A stretch of 64,000 nt of DNA from Enterococcus quebecensis (GCF_001730365.1 NZ_MIKB01000001.1:372001-436000); one strand, 5' to 3'; numbered from the stretch's first letter, positions 8,281 through 17,571 are shown. The notes: generated from the letters alone by a model not told the origin. Program-made: numbers and translations.

Positions 8281-8871
8281 CTATTCACCTTTAACATCTT
8301 CTAGTGATTCTTTAACAATTTTCTTTGTTTCTTGTTGGGCTTCTTCTACTTTTTCTGGTACATCCTTGGTTACTTCTTTTGCTTCAGCAATTCCTTCAGA
8401 CACGGTTGCTTTTGCTTTTTTTGCTGATTCTTTTACATCAATAAAGATATCATCAGAAGTATCTTCAGCAATATCACCTAGCTCGTCTACTTGATCATTT
8501 ACATCTTGAGCAGTCTTTTTAAAACGATCAGTTAGATCACCCGTTTGTTTCTTAAACGATTCTAAAACTGTATCAGACACACCTTGTGCCTTGTCTAAAG
8601 AATCTTTTGTTTTATCTTTAACGTTACCAGCCAAATCACCAGCTTGCTCACCTAAAATACTCGCTTTATCTTTAGCAATTGATGATAACTCGGAACCTTT
8701 TTGCATTGCATAATCTGTATAATCGGTTGCTTTATCTTTAAAATCATCTGCTTGATTTGCCAAGTCCTCACGCAATTCTTTACCAGACTTTGGTGCTAAT
8801 AACAACGCCGCTGCCGCTGCTGCCGCTCCACCGATAATCGCTCCTAAGAAAAATCCACCTTTTTTAGCCAT
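8281..8871 (-). CDS. YtxH-domain membrane-anchored protein
   Basis: A 196-residue protein with the YtxH layout: a short basic start, one glycine/alanine-rich transmembrane helix (FFLGAIIGGAAAAAAALLL, about 6-25), the signature LAPKSGKELREDL just after it, then a long charged helical region rich in Lys, Asp and Ala that likely forms a coiled coil. Family members are general-stress or envelope-associated proteins of unknown molecular function. Second gene of a two-gene unit behind the DUF948 protein (23-base gap); its ATG follows GGAGGAATAAAC. Confidence 0.85.
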   Translation of the reverse strand: MAKKGGFFLGAIIGGAAAAAAALLLAPKSGKELREDLANQADDFKDKATDYTDYAMQKGSELSSIAKDKASILGEQAGDLAGNVKDKTKDSLDKAQGVSDTVLESFKKQTGDLTDRFKKTAQDVNDQVDELGDIAEDTSDDIFIDVKESAKKAKATVSEGIAEAKEVTKDVPEKVEEAQQETKKIVKESLEDVKGE

Positions 8872-8894
8872 GTTTATTCCTCCAATATCTTTTA

Positions 8895-9335
8895 TTATTT
8901 AGTTGATTCACTTGTTTTTGATGATTTAGAACGAAAAGCTCTGAATGCTGCTCCGCCAACTTTGCTTACAACCCCTGCTTTAGCAGTTGTCTTGCCAACA
9001 GATCCGACTTTTCCAAGTAAATTTCTGCTAGAATAATTAAGTTCAGAAACACTTTCACTTAGATCAGCTACCGCCTCAAATAACGGGTCAATTGTTGCAA
9101 CTTTCTTATTAACATCATCTAATAACTCGTTACTCTTTACTAATAACCCTTCTACCTGTCTAGATAAAATATCTACATCTTTTGTTACAACCTCAATTGT
9201 TTTATTGGCTTCATCAACTGTGGTAGTTACCCTCTCGACTGTTTTACCAATTTTTATCAATACTAAAACAATAAACACTACTAATACAGCAAACGCTACT
9301 GCAGCAATAATCGCTGCAACCTCTCCACCTGTCAT
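8895..9335 (-). CDS. DUF948-domain protein
   Basis: A 146-residue protein with one N-terminal membrane helix (EVAAIIAAVAFAVLVVFIVL) and a long amphipathic region (VERVTTTVDEANKTIEVV) predicted to be coiled coil, ending in a basic Ser/Thr-rich tail. This is the DUF948 pattern, a family regularly encoded next to YtxH proteins in Firmicutes, as here. The pair probably acts together at the membrane, perhaps under general or envelope stress. No catalytic motif is seen. Confidence 0.82.
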   Translation of the reverse strand: MTGGEVAAIIAAVAFAVLVVFIVLVLIKIGKTVERVTTTVDEANKTIEVVTKDVDILSRQVEGLLVKSNELLDDVNKKVATIDPLFEAVADLSESVSELNYSSRNLLGKVGSVGKTTAKAGVVSKVGGAAFRAFRSKSSKTSESTK

Positions 9336-9487
9336 ACTGTTGCTCCTCTCATCAAATATTCCATGTTCTTAGAATAACACCAACTGATTATTTTCACAAA
9401 TGATTCAGTTAGCTTTGTTATTTTAATTATAACAATTTATAGAACAACTCTCTACATAGTTTTTAAACAAATTTAAGTGTTTTTTAT

Positions 9488-9518
9488 GAAAAAAAGACAG
9501 AACAAATTTTGCTCTGCC
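9488..9518 (-). terminator. Terminator of gpsA-galU
   Basis: On the minus strand GGCAGAGCAAA pairs with TTTGTTCTGTC (two G-U pairs), followed by an unbroken T-run at 9488-9495. Confidence 0.85.
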
Positions 9519-9551
9519 TTCAAAAGAAAAAATCATTTCAATTGTTTTTCT

Positions 9552-10448
9552 CTATTTCTTTTTAGGGGCGTCTTCTTTAGCAAGTTCAGCACCTAGTTCA
9601 ATAATATATTCACGTAGATTATCTTTCACTTCTGGGTGAACTAATCCGTATTCAATACTGGTTTTCATAAAACCAAATTTGTCCCCTACATCATAACGTT
9701 TACCAGTAAATTCTCTAGCAAATACACGTTGTGTTTTATTCAACGTATCAATCGCATCTGTTAATTGAATCTCCCCGCCAGCACCAGGCTCTTGTGATTC
9801 TAGTACATGGAAGATTTCAGGTGTTAACAAGTAACGACCAATAATCGCTAAATCGCTTGGCGCTTCTTCTGGTTTTGGTTTTTCGACAAAGTTATTCACG
9901 TTGTACAACCCTTTAGAAACCTCTGCTTCTGGGTTAATAATACCATATTTAGATGTTTCTTCATGAGGGACTTTCATCACAGCAATCGTTGATGCATGTG
10001 TTTCATCGTAGTCATTCATTAATTGTTTTGATAATGGGATTTTATCTTCCATAATATCATCACCAAGCATAACAACAAATGGTTCATTTCCTACAAATGC
10101 TTTTGCTTGTAAAACAGCGTGTCCTAAACCTTTTGGATGGGACTGACGAATAAAGTGAAGATTAACATCCGTTGTTTCTTCTACTAATTTTAACAAATCT
10201 GTTTTATTTTTCTCACGAAGATTACTTTCTAACTCGAAGTTTGCGTCAAAATGATCTTCAATAGGGCGTTTTGCTTTGCCTGTTACAATCAAAATATCTT
10301 CAATTCCTGAAGCTAATGCTTCTTCAACGATAAATTGAATTGTAGGTTTATCTACGATCGGCAGCATTTCTTTTGCCATCGCTTTTGTCGCTGGTAAAAA
10401 TCTTGTTCCCAGTCCAGCTGCTGGAATAACTGCTTTTTTTACTTTCAT
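9552..10448 (-). CDS. galU: UTP-glucose-1-phosphate uridylyltransferase
   Basis: Makes UDP-glucose from UTP and glucose 1-phosphate, feeding glycolipid, teichoic acid glycosylation and capsule synthesis. 298 residues; nucleotide-binding motif [19 protein letters not shown] at the N-terminus, VVMLGDDIM for the metal/nucleotide site, [11 protein letters not shown] and [12 protein letters not shown] for sugar binding. The ATG is 20 bases after the gpsA stop, so the two are co-transcribed, with a strong terminator behind galU. Confidence 0.97.
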   Translation of the reverse strand: MKVKKAVIPAAGLGTRFLPATKAMAKEMLPIVDKPTIQFIVEEALASGIEDILIVTGKAKRPIEDHFDANFELESNLREKNKTDLLKLVEETTDVNLHFIRQSHPKGLGHAVLQAKAFVGNEPFVVMLGDDIMEDKIPLSKQLMNDYDETHASTIAVMKVPHEETSKYGIINPEAEVSKGLYNVNNFVEKPKPEEAPSDLAIIGRYLLTPEIFHVLESQEPGAGGEIQLTDAIDTLNKTQRVFAREFTGKRYDVGDKFGFMKTSIEYGLVHPEVKDNLREYIIELGAELAKEDAPKKK

Positions 10449-10468
10449 GCCAAATGGCCTCCTAATAA

Positions 10469-11485
10469 TTATATAGAAAATTCATTTTCTGTTTTACCAT
10501 CACGCAACATAATTTCTTTTGCTGCTTGTTTTACATCTTTACCTTCATACAATACCTTATAAATCGCTTCTGTAATTGGCATATCAACGTTTAACTGTTG
10601 AGAAAGCTCATAGGCGGCTTTTGTTGTAGATACACCTTCAACAATCATCCCCATATTTTCAAGAACCTCATCTAAACTGTGTCCTTTGCCAAGCAAATTT
10701 CCAGCTCGCCAATTTCGTGAATGAACACTCGTACAGGTAACAATCAAGTCACCAACCCCACTCAATCCAATGAAGGTTAGAGGATTTGCACCCATTGCTA
10801 CACCAAGACGGCTGATTTCAGCTAAGCCACGTGTCATAATCGCAGCTTTTGCATCATCACCAAATCCTAATCCATGAATCGCGCCAGCACCTAAAGCAAT
10901 AATATTTTTTAAAGCCGCACCTGTTTCTACACCAATCACATCATCATTTGTGTAAATTCTGAAATAATCATTCATAAATAATGATTGGACATACATCGCA
11001 TCTGCCAAATTCTCACTTGCCGCAGTAATCGTTGTAATATCATGAACAGCCACTTCTTCTGCATGACTCGGACCAGATAAAACAGCAACACCGCGTCTTA
11101 TATCAGCTGGAATTTCTTCCATCAACACTTCTGATATGCGTTTATGACTTCCTTGTTCCAAGCCTTTACTAGCATGAATAATCAACGGCTTATTTGTACA
11201 TTTCGCAGTGACCTCTTTTGCGACCATTCGAATCGCTTTTGTCGGAACAACAAATAATATTGCATCCGCATCTACAATACACTCTTCTAAAGATATCTTC
11301 CCTTGAATCGATTCTGGAATAACTAGATCAGGAAGATAATGTTGATTTGTGTGATAAGTATTGATTTCATCAATTTGTGCTTCATTATGTCCCCAGATAC
11401 GAACCTCATGGCCATTTTCTGCTAACACTTGGGCCAAAGCAGTACCCCACGAACCAGGACCTAAAACAGCAACTTTTTGTTTCAT
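10469..11485 (-). CDS. gpsA: Glycerol-3-phosphate dehydrogenase [NAD(P)+]
   Basis: Reduces dihydroxyacetone phosphate to sn-glycerol 3-phosphate for phospholipid and lipoteichoic acid synthesis. From the ATG at 11485 it has 338 residues, the family length; the open frame extends 25 codons upstream but those residues do not belong to the family. N-terminal Rossmann motif [14 protein letters not shown], then [15 protein letters not shown], the catalytic lysine region [13 protein letters not shown], and [19 protein letters not shown] lies about 10 bases upstream. Operon with galU, near lgt, giving a lipid/envelope precursor theme. Confidence 0.96.
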   Translation of the reverse strand: MKQKVAVLGPGSWGTALAQVLAENGHEVRIWGHNEAQIDEINTYHTNQHYLPDLVIPESIQGKISLEECIVDADAILFVVPTKAIRMVAKEVTAKCTNKPLIIHASKGLEQGSHKRISEVLMEEIPADIRRGVAVLSGPSHAEEVAVHDITTITAASENLADAMYVQSLFMNDYFRIYTNDDVIGVETGAALKNIIALGAGAIHGLGFGDDAKAAIMTRGLAEISRLGVAMGANPLTFIGLSGVGDLIVTCTSVHSRNWRAGNLLGKGHSLDEVLENMGMIVEGVSTTKAAYELSQQLNVDMPITEAIYKVLYEGKDVKQAAKEIMLRDGKTENEFSI

Positions 11486-11529
11486 TGGTGAAAATCTCCT
11501 TTCAAAATAAGAACAGCTAAATAAATTAC

Positions 11530-11546
11530 TCAGTTCTGACAGAAAA
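11530..11546 (-). repeat. Dispersed leader motif, copy 2
   Basis: TTTTCTGTCAGAACTGA, identical to the nfo leader word at 1201-1217 and in the same orientation relative to its gene. A looser relative (GGGTTAGTCTTTCAGAAAAA, minus strand) lies downstream of hprK near 12745. Confidence 0.5.
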
Positions 11547-11758
11547 ATAGGGAAAATCAACTAAGTCATTCTATGACCCATTTAATTTTTATTTTTTCCT
11601 TAGAGCTGATTCAGTGTCGCTAGATCACAGAAAAGCTGACCGAGGAATAAGCATTCAAATCCTCTTCTTATTTCTTTAAATAAACTTGCCAAATAACTAA
11701 TTTTATAACTTTCATACCCAGCTTACATTTTAACATAGCTTAGCTTGAATGGGCAGTT

Positions 11759-12589
11759 CTAAATGGCTTTTTTTGCAGTTCCTTTTTCACGATCGTAAAA
11801 TTTCGGTGATCCTTTTTTGCGACGAACAACCACTGTAATAATCGCACCAAAAAATAGCACAAGAGAAACTAGTTGTGAAACCCGGATACTTCCAAATGCA
11901 TATAGACTATCCGTACGCAAACCTTCAATAAAGAAACGACCAAATGAATACCAAATAATATATCCTAAAAAGACTTCGCCTTCTTTTAAGAAATTTTTCT
12001 TTCTTCTTAAAAGGACTAATAGGATAAATCCTAATACGTTCCAAACAGACTCATATAAAAACGTCGGTTGATGATACGTTCCATCAATATTCATATTATC
12101 GATAATAAACTTAGGTAAGTGCAATCCTTCTAAAAAGGCCTTTGTCGTCGCTGGACCATATGCTTCGTGATTCATAAAATTACCCCAACGTCCAATTGCC
12201 TGCGCTAAAATGACACTTGGCGCCGCAATATCTAAAAAGGTCCAAGTTGAGATAAATCGATGACGTGTAAAGAAAAATAAAGCTAGTCCTCCACCAATCA
12301 GCCCTCCATAAATCGCCAAGCCGCCATTTCTAGTCAAGATGATTTCGATTGGATTATCGACGTAATCCTGCCATTGAAAAATCACATAATACAAACGAGC
12401 ACCGATAATGGCACTAGGTAATCCCCATAACATAAAATCAACCACGTCATCTTCTTTCAAACCGACGCGGACCGCTTCTCTACTACTTAGCCAAACAGCT
12501 AGTACGATTCCTGAAACAATGATAATTGCATACCAGTATACTGCTATTCCAAAAAGATTAATTGCAACTGGGTTTACTTGTCCAAACAT
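11759..12589 (-). CDS. lgt: Prolipoprotein diacylglyceryl transferase
   Basis: Seven-helix membrane enzyme that moves diacylglycerol from phosphatidylglycerol to the lipobox cysteine of prolipoproteins. 276 residues. Family motifs visible: GARLYYVIF, NGGLAIYGGLIGG, and the signature QAIGRWGNFMNHEAYG (about 135-150), then HQPTFLYES and FGRFFIEGLRTDS. The ATG follows AAGGAGGAAGCCAA. Substrates in this window include PstS and LivJ. hprK is upstream as in many Firmicutes, though a 180-base gap with an inverted repeat separates them. Confidence 0.97.
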   Translation of the reverse strand: MFGQVNPVAINLFGIAVYWYAIIIVSGIVLAVWLSSREAVRVGLKEDDVVDFMLWGLPSAIIGARLYYVIFQWQDYVDNPIEIILTRNGGLAIYGGLIGGGLALFFFTRHRFISTWTFLDIAAPSVILAQAIGRWGNFMNHEAYGPATTKAFLEGLHLPKFIIDNMNIDGTYHQPTFLYESVWNVLGFILLVLLRRKKNFLKEGEVFLGYIIWYSFGRFFIEGLRTDSLYAFGSIRVSQLVSLVLFFGAIITVVVRRKKGSPKFYDREKGTAKKAI

Positions 12590-12769
12590 TTGGCTTCCTC
12601 CTTAAACTATAGGTAACAAAGCTTTGCTACACCATGTACGTTTTAATATTAGTTTATTTTATTCACTATGTTCCAAAGCCAAAACAGAGCTCCCCAAGCC
12701 TTATCAGAAAAATAGCAAAACATGTTTGTAACTTTTTTTGTTATTTTTCTGAAAGACTAACCCACTAAG

Positions 12770-13708
12770 TTAGATAACACCTGAATTTTCCTCAATCAAT
12801 CGAGTTAAACGCTCTTCAAATGATTTCGTTGCATCATAGCCCATTGTTTTTGCACGGAAATTCATTGCAGCTACTTCGATAATAATTGCAACGTTTCGTC
12901 CTGTTTTTACAGGAATCCTAATTTGCGGAACATCTACACTAGCAATCTCAACCACCGCATCATCGGAACCTAAACGATCATATTTTTTATCTTTTTCCCA
13001 TGCTTCTAAATAAACTACAAGTTGAACCTGCATGAATCCACGAACAGCACTTGCGCCAAACAGATTCATGACATCAATAATTCCAATTCCTCGAATTTCA
13101 ATCAGATGTTGCAAAATTTTAGGTGGTTCTCCCACAACCGTTAATTCATCTTGTTGATAAACATCCACTCGATCATCTGCAATCAAACGATGTCCACGTT
13201 TAATCAACTCTAAGGCCGTCTCACTCTTACCGATACCACTGTCACCTTGAATTAAGACTCCCAAGCCATATACATCAACTAAAACACCATGTACACTTGT
13301 TCTTGCAGCTAATCTGCCATCCAAATAACTTGATAATTCTCCTAACAATCTTGACGTGGAGATTGGCGAACGTAAAACTGCCAAACCTTTTTCTTTTGCC
13401 GCTTGCACCATCTCAGCAGGTGCTTCTAGTCCTCTAGAAATAATAAAAGCTGGAGTGTCTTTTTCACATAAACGACGCATAACCATCAATCGTTCTTCTG
13501 GCATCATTCGTTCAGAAAATGTAATCTCCTTACTACCGAACAACTGCAATCGATTATGAGGATAGTAATTAAAATAACCCGTTAACTCCAATCCCGGACG
13601 AGAAATATCGCCTGTTGTGATTTCTCTATTTAAACTTTCTTCATCGCCATAAACGACTTCTAAAGAAAGTTTTTCTACCAGCTGATGAATTTTAACAACT
13701 TCTTCCAT
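12770..13708 (-). CDS. hprK: HPr kinase/phosphorylase
   Basis: Phosphorylates HPr at Ser46 with ATP or pyrophosphate when fructose 1,6-bisphosphate is high, and removes the phosphate when Pi is high; P-Ser-HPr is the co-repressor of CcpA. 312 residues; C-terminal kinase domain with the P-loop [12 protein letters not shown] near 155, the HPrK signature [13 protein letters not shown] and [10 protein letters not shown]. Monocistronic or read into lgt; divergent from the UvrC-like gene. Confidence 0.97.
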   Translation of the reverse strand: MEEVVKIHQLVEKLSLEVVYGDEESLNREITTGDISRPGLELTGYFNYYPHNRLQLFGSKEITFSERMMPEERLMVMRRLCEKDTPAFIISRGLEAPAEMVQAAKEKGLAVLRSPISTSRLLGELSSYLDGRLAARTSVHGVLVDVYGLGVLIQGDSGIGKSETALELIKRGHRLIADDRVDVYQQDELTVVGEPPKILQHLIEIRGIGIIDVMNLFGASAVRGFMQVQLVVYLEAWEKDKKYDRLGSDDAVVEIASVDVPQIRIPVKTGRNVAIIIEVAAMNFRAKTMGYDATKSFEERLTRLIEENSGVI

Positions 13709-13859
13709 ATTTATCGACCATTCCTTTCTTCTACTCGTTCCATTTTATCATTTCACGTAAGAAGTTTCTAGCTATTAAGAAGATCAACGTATTTTTGTAC
13801 TCCTTATGTAAAAATTTTATTCTATTAATTATTCTTACAAGGTTGTTTTTTCTTCGTTA

Positions 13860-13887
13860 TTGACTATCATCAATAAATTTGTATACT
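13860..13887 (+). promoter_or_regulatory. Promoter of the UvrC-like gene
   Basis: TTGACT (13860-13865), a 16-base spacer and TATACT (13882-13887), 51 bases before the ATG at 13938. Confidence 0.65.
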
Positions 13888-13937
13888 TAGTTTGTATCAC
13901 TGTATCCTGTTGAAAATAACCTATTGGAAGTGTTTCT

Positions 13938-14906
13938 ATGAAAAATAGTTTAAAAGAACAAGCAAAGAGTCTTCCTTTGAGTCCTGGCGTTTATTTAATG
14001 AAAGATCGTCATGGAGAAGTCATCTATGTAGGGAAAGCAAAAAAATTACAAGAACGCGTCAGTAGTTACTTCGTCAAAAACAAACAACATTCCAAAAAGA
14101 CTCTCCGCTTGATTCATCAATTAACTGATTTCGATGTTATAGAAGTCACTACTGAGCTAGATGCTCTTTTATTAGAATGCCAACTAATCCATAAATATCG
14201 TCCCATCTATAACCGGCAAATGAACGCTTTTGAAAAGTATAAATATATTGAAATTAATACCCAAAAGAAAGATGTTACCATCAATATCCTTACAGTTCCT
14301 ACATATAAAAATTGTTTTGGTCCTTTCCCCATTAACCGCAAACTATCTGAATTGAAAGGAATTTTGGAGGACCTGTACGGATTAAATCAAAAAAATTATT
14401 GGCAACAATCATTTTCTAACGATTCCCCTAACCCAATTAAACGAGAAATCATTGTTGAAGAACTACTAGGTGCATTCGCATTTAATAATCAACAACCACA
14501 AAACCGTCTAAAAGAAAAAATGATTTTAGCTTCAGAACGTTATTCATTTGAACAAGCTAAAAAAATACACGAAAACTGGAAATTTATCACCCATTTCTTC
14601 ACTCAAAATAAAAAACTGATTCTTGCAAATCAAACTCAATGGCAACTCCTCTATATTGCAATCGGTGCGAAAATAAAATATTATCTGATCTATCAAGGAC
14701 TAGTTGTCAATAGTCGAACTTTGACAAAACAAACCTTTAATAAATATACTTCAACCCAATTAGTGAAAAAAATTCTTCCAAAAAAAAGACCTGAAAATAG
14801 GAATCAATTTTCTAAAGAACAAGTTGATTTTATCAATATTTTGTACAGTTATGTTAACCAACACAGAGAATGTCAGTTAATTGATCTTACTGATCCCTTT
14901 GCATAA
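13938..14906 (+). CDS. UvrC N-terminal homologue (GIY-YIG nuclease, Cho-like)
   Basis: A 322-residue protein matching only the first half of UvrC. Residues 10-95 form a GIY-YIG endonuclease domain: PGVYLMKD, VIYVGKAKKLQERVSSY and a downstream glutamate in LDALLLECQLIHKYRPIYN. A UVR-like helix (ERYSFEQAKKIHENWKFI) lies near 200. UvrC's C-terminal RNase H-like nuclease and helix-hairpin-helix domains are absent. This is the architecture of Cho, which makes the 3' incision in nucleotide excision repair. It has its own promoter, ribosome site and terminator, so it is a whole gene, not a fragment. Confidence 0.85.
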   Translation: MKNSLKEQAKSLPLSPGVYLMKDRHGEVIYVGKAKKLQERVSSYFVKNKQHSKKTLRLIHQLTDFDVIEVTTELDALLLECQLIHKYRPIYNRQMNAFEKYKYIEINTQKKDVTINILTVPTYKNCFGPFPINRKLSELKGILEDLYGLNQKNYWQQSFSNDSPNPIKREIIVEELLGAFAFNNQQPQNRLKEKMILASERYSFEQAKKIHENWKFITHFFTQNKKLILANQTQWQLLYIAIGAKIKYYLIYQGLVVNSRTLTKQTFNKYTSTQLVKKILPKKRPENRNQFSKEQVDFINILYSYVNQHRECQLIDLTDPFA

Positions 14907-14909
14907 AAA

Positions 14910-14948
14910 AAGGATAAAACCCAACATACTCGCTTGGGTTTTATCCTT
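14910..14948. terminator. Bidirectional terminator, UvrC-like/liaZ
   Basis: AAGGATAAAACCCAA pairs perfectly with TTGGGTTTTATCCTT (15 bp, 9-base loop). The far arm reaches into the liaZ stop codon, so the genes share it. Confidence 0.9.
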
Positions 14949-15306
14949 ATTCACCGTATTTATCTAAATTCCGCTCACTGACAATTGCATTGACTAATGA
15001 CATAATTACTGCCATTAAGATTGCTGCTCCAAAGCTGGAAAAACCAAAATTCATTTCTCCAACAAATGAAGAAGTCATCTTCAAAATCGCTGCATTTACA
15101 ATGAAGCTAAACAATCCAAATGTAAGTAAAGTAAGTGGAAGGGATAAAATCGTTAACACTGGTTTTACTAGCATATTCAATATGGAGAGCACAAATGCTG
15201 CAACGACTGCCATCCAGATACTTCTTACAAAAATCATATTGGGGAAAATTACTGATAGTGACACAAAGGTCAACGTATTAACGATCAAACGTTGAAAATA
15301 CGTCAT
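14947..15306 (-). CDS. liaZ: LiaZ-like membrane protein (phage holin superfamily IV / YvlD)
   Basis: A 119-residue integral membrane protein with about four hydrophobic segments and little else (LTFVSLSVIFPNMIFV, AVVAAFVLSILNMLV, LLTFGLFSFIVNAAIL, AAILMAVIMSLVNAIV). It belongs to the YvlD/holin-IV family. Its start overlaps the liaY stop (TAATG), so translation is coupled. In E. faecalis the third gene of liaXYZ is of this type; the operon responds to daptomycin and antimicrobial peptides through LiaFSR. The assignment rests on family plus order. Confidence 0.87.
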   Translation of the reverse strand: MTYFQRLIVNTLTFVSLSVIFPNMIFVRSIWMAVVAAFVLSILNMLVKPVLTILSLPLTLLTFGLFSFIVNAAILKMTSSFVGEMNFGFSSFGAAILMAVIMSLVNAIVSERNLDKYGE

Positions 15307-15626
15307 TAGAAGTCACTCCAGTCATCATCATTCACTTTTTCCGCTTGTTTTCTTTGTTTTTGTTCGTTAGCATAGGGGTTGGCATTACGAGTATTTCTGT
15401 TGTATGGATTTTGATGTCCATAGTAGTTGCTGTTTTTGTTTCTACCTGAAGGAATCAAAATAGCCAAAACAATATATAGAAAAATTGGGCTGCCAATAAA
15501 GATGAAACTAGCCACCACATAAATCACACGCACAATCGTTGGATCGATCCCTAACCACTCTGCAATTCCCGCCAAGGTTCCTGTTAAAACCACATTATTA
15601 GGAGATTTTGTCAATCGTTTTCTCAT
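15306..15626 (-). CDS. liaY: LiaY-like PspC-domain protein
   Basis: 106 residues with an N-terminal PspC domain: RKRLTKSPNNVVLTGTLAGI, then EWLGIDPTIVRVIYVVASF leading into a membrane helix (FIFIGSPIFLYIVLAILIP) and a polar Asn/Lys-rich tail. In E. faecalis LiaY is reported to link LiaX to membrane remodelling through cardiolipin synthase. The ATG at 15626 has AGAGGTG at good distance; a GTG three codons earlier has none. Coupled to liaZ, separated from liaX by 160 bases that contain two hairpins. Confidence 0.87.
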   Translation of the reverse strand: MRKRLTKSPNNVVLTGTLAGIAEWLGIDPTIVRVIYVVASFIFIGSPIFLYIVLAILIPSGRNKNSNYYGHQNPYNRNTRNANPYANEQKQRKQAEKVNDDDWSDF

Positions 15627-15664
15627 TTCTTTCACCTCTTGTCTCTTAGATTTTACACTAGAAT

Positions 15665-15750
15665 GGATGAAGAATCATCCTTTTTTCACTCATTTCTCTT
15701 TCCAATAGTTAAGATGGAGCCAAATTTTGACTACGACTCTTAACTATCGG
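15665..15750 (-). other. Intercistronic hairpins between liaX and liaY
   Basis: A 13-base inverted repeat (15702-15714 CCAATAGTTAAGA with 15738-15750 TCTTAACTATCGG, one wobble) and a 6-bp hairpin GGATGA-AGAA-TCATCC (15665-15680). Neither has a T-run on the minus strand, so they look like mRNA processing or stability structures, or a partial attenuator, not terminators. Confidence 0.55.
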
Positions 15751-15793
15751 TTGAGAAATTTATATTTGCTTAAGCGATCACTGCTCTACACAT

Positions 15794-17392
15794 TTATTTA
15801 TCCGTGTCTTTTAAATAAATGTTTCCTGTTGTTGTAGAAGCATTGATTTGTGCCATATCGTCTTCATTCAATCGTCTGAATTGTAATAATTGATTGGTTC
15901 TTTCTTTCTTCTCACGAATGACCTCATAGTCACTCAAACGGCTATTGATACTGCCTAAACTCGTTTTTACAGTACCTTCTATACCTAGTTCAGCCGGTAA
16001 TGCAATCTTTACATTTCCATTAACCGAACTTGCTTCTATCTTGCGTAATGTTTTTTCTTTAGCTGTAATGCGAACATCACCATTAATCAATGAAACACCG
16101 ATTGTTTGAGGTGTTGCAGCGATCGTTACTGTACCATTCACAGTTTCAATAATATTGTCTAAGATTTCGCCATCCAAAACTTTAATATCTCCATTTACAC
16201 CTTCGATTTCAAGCATTGTTGCATCGATTTTGTTAAACGTGATAGAACCATTCGTTGACTTTGCATATACATCTTTTGCTTTTAAATCTTCTACAGACAC
16301 ATTACCATTCAATAATTTGATTGAAACATGGTCAAATGTGCGTTCTGGTAAGTAGAAAACTAAATCTGCACGTACACGCTTGTTAGGAATTTGGAATGAA
16401 ATAACTTCATCATCTACATCAATTTGGCTTCTTTCCAAAAATGCTTCAAGTGGTGTTTCGGCATCCATTTTTCCATAAAGCTTGATTTTTCCTTCTACTT
16501 TAACATCTGCTTGATCCCACGTTTTGAAAACAATATTTCCGTTAGCAACTTTAACATCAATCAAACTTGCTTGTGGTGTTGGGTAATTGAATTCATGATC
16601 AAATTTTGTTGTAGCAACACCAGGTACTTTAAAGCTAACATCTTTCCATTCCATATTATCATTCATTGTTTCTGAGAATGAATTAAATGTTTTCTTAAGA
16701 AAAGAACCTAGTTGAGAACCTGCTTCACTCATTTTTTCCCCAACTTGATTGATCGTATCTGTTGCTTGATCTTTCCAGTCATCAGGAATATCAAATTTTG
16801 ATGTAACACGGTCTTTTGTCTCAGACCATTGTTCTTTGCGAATATTTTTTAATTCTGCTTCTAAAGTAATCTTTTCTTGATTTCTTTCATCTAAAGAATC
16901 TTCTAAAGACTTAATTTCTGTTTCTAAGGAAGTTCTTAAATCTAAATCTTCGTTTACTAATTCTCCTAATTCTTCTTTTGTGTTTAATTCCATCAATTTT
17001 TCTTGTGCTTCTTTGATTTCTTCTTTAACACCTGCAATTTCAGCGTTGATTTCATCTAACTCTACCGATGTACGGTTTGCTTCTGTTGCTAGATCATCAA
17101 GGATTTTTTCTAGACGCTCATGATCCTGTGCTTCTTTTGCTTTAACGTCTTCGTCAGAAACTTCAGGTTCAACAACCTCTTCCTTTTGTTCTTCTAACTT
17201 ATTTAATAAATCTACAACTTTGTCATTTTCTATTGTATCAACAGTTGGGTTCGTTACATTTACTTTGTCGGCAGCTTTTTTGATTTGTTTCTCATCTTTT
17301 TCTGTCGCCATGTTTTCTAGTAAGACCAAAGCTTCCTCTGAAGATAGGATACCTTTTTTAACTAAGTCTAATACTCTTTCTCTTTCTTTCAT
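15794..17392 (-). CDS. liaX: LiaX-like envelope stress protein (DUF4097)
   Basis: 532 residues in two halves. Residues 1-30 (KERERVLDLVKKGILSSEEAL) form a short SHOCT-like helical motif; about 60-200 is charged coiled coil; about 250-530 is a DUF4097 beta-solenoid with repeated strands such as IKLLNGNVSVEDLKAKDVY and TVNGTVTIAAT. No signal peptide is seen. In E. faecalis LiaX is a surface-detected regulator of the LiaFSR response whose C-terminal truncation raises daptomycin resistance; here the protein is full length. First gene of the operon; GGAGG before the ATG. Confidence 0.9.
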   Translation of the reverse strand: MKERERVLDLVKKGILSSEEALVLLENMATEKDEKQIKKAADKVNVTNPTVDTIENDKVVDLLNKLEEQKEEVVEPEVSDEDVKAKEAQDHERLEKILDDLATEANRTSVELDEINAEIAGVKEEIKEAQEKLMELNTKEELGELVNEDLDLRTSLETEIKSLEDSLDERNQEKITLEAELKNIRKEQWSETKDRVTSKFDIPDDWKDQATDTINQVGEKMSEAGSQLGSFLKKTFNSFSETMNDNMEWKDVSFKVPGVATTKFDHEFNYPTPQASLIDVKVANGNIVFKTWDQADVKVEGKIKLYGKMDAETPLEAFLERSQIDVDDEVISFQIPNKRVRADLVFYLPERTFDHVSIKLLNGNVSVEDLKAKDVYAKSTNGSITFNKIDATMLEIEGVNGDIKVLDGEILDNIIETVNGTVTIAATPQTIGVSLINGDVRITAKEKTLRKIEASSVNGNVKIALPAELGIEGTVKTSLGSINSRLSDYEVIREKKERTNQLLQFRRLNEDDMAQINASTTTGNIYLKDTDK

Positions 17393-17418
17393 GGAAATTG
17401 CCTCCTTAGCAAATTTTT

Positions 17419-17513
17419 CACCCGAGGGTGTTTTCCTTATGTACCTATTATGCCTTCTTTTTTATTCTTTGTCATAGGACTTAAGAATGAATTTTATCCT
17501 GTACTTCCGTACA
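17419..17513 (-). promoter_or_regulatory. liaX promoter and flanking palindromes
   Basis: On the minus strand ATGACA (17470-17475), a 17-base spacer and CATAAT (17447-17452). A palindrome TGTAC-TTCC-GTACA (17500-17513) lies 25 bases upstream of the -35, a plausible place for LiaR, and a 12-base perfect palindrome CACCCGAGGGTG (17419-17430) lies in the leader. Confidence 0.5.
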
Positions 17514-17531
17514 ATATCAAAAATCATAAAA

Positions 17532-17571
17532 AAGAAGAAGATAATCTCGTATTGAGTAATATCTTCTTCTT
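17532..17571 (-). terminator. Terminator of the deo operon
   Basis: AAGAAGAAGATA pairs with TATCTTCTTCTT (12 bp, 16-base loop), followed on the minus strand by a T-run. Confidence 0.85.

Noticed and set aside
13938-14906. UvrC-like gene as a truncated uvrC remnant
   Set aside because: It has its own promoter, ribosome site and terminator right after the stop, and the Cho architecture is known as a complete protein.
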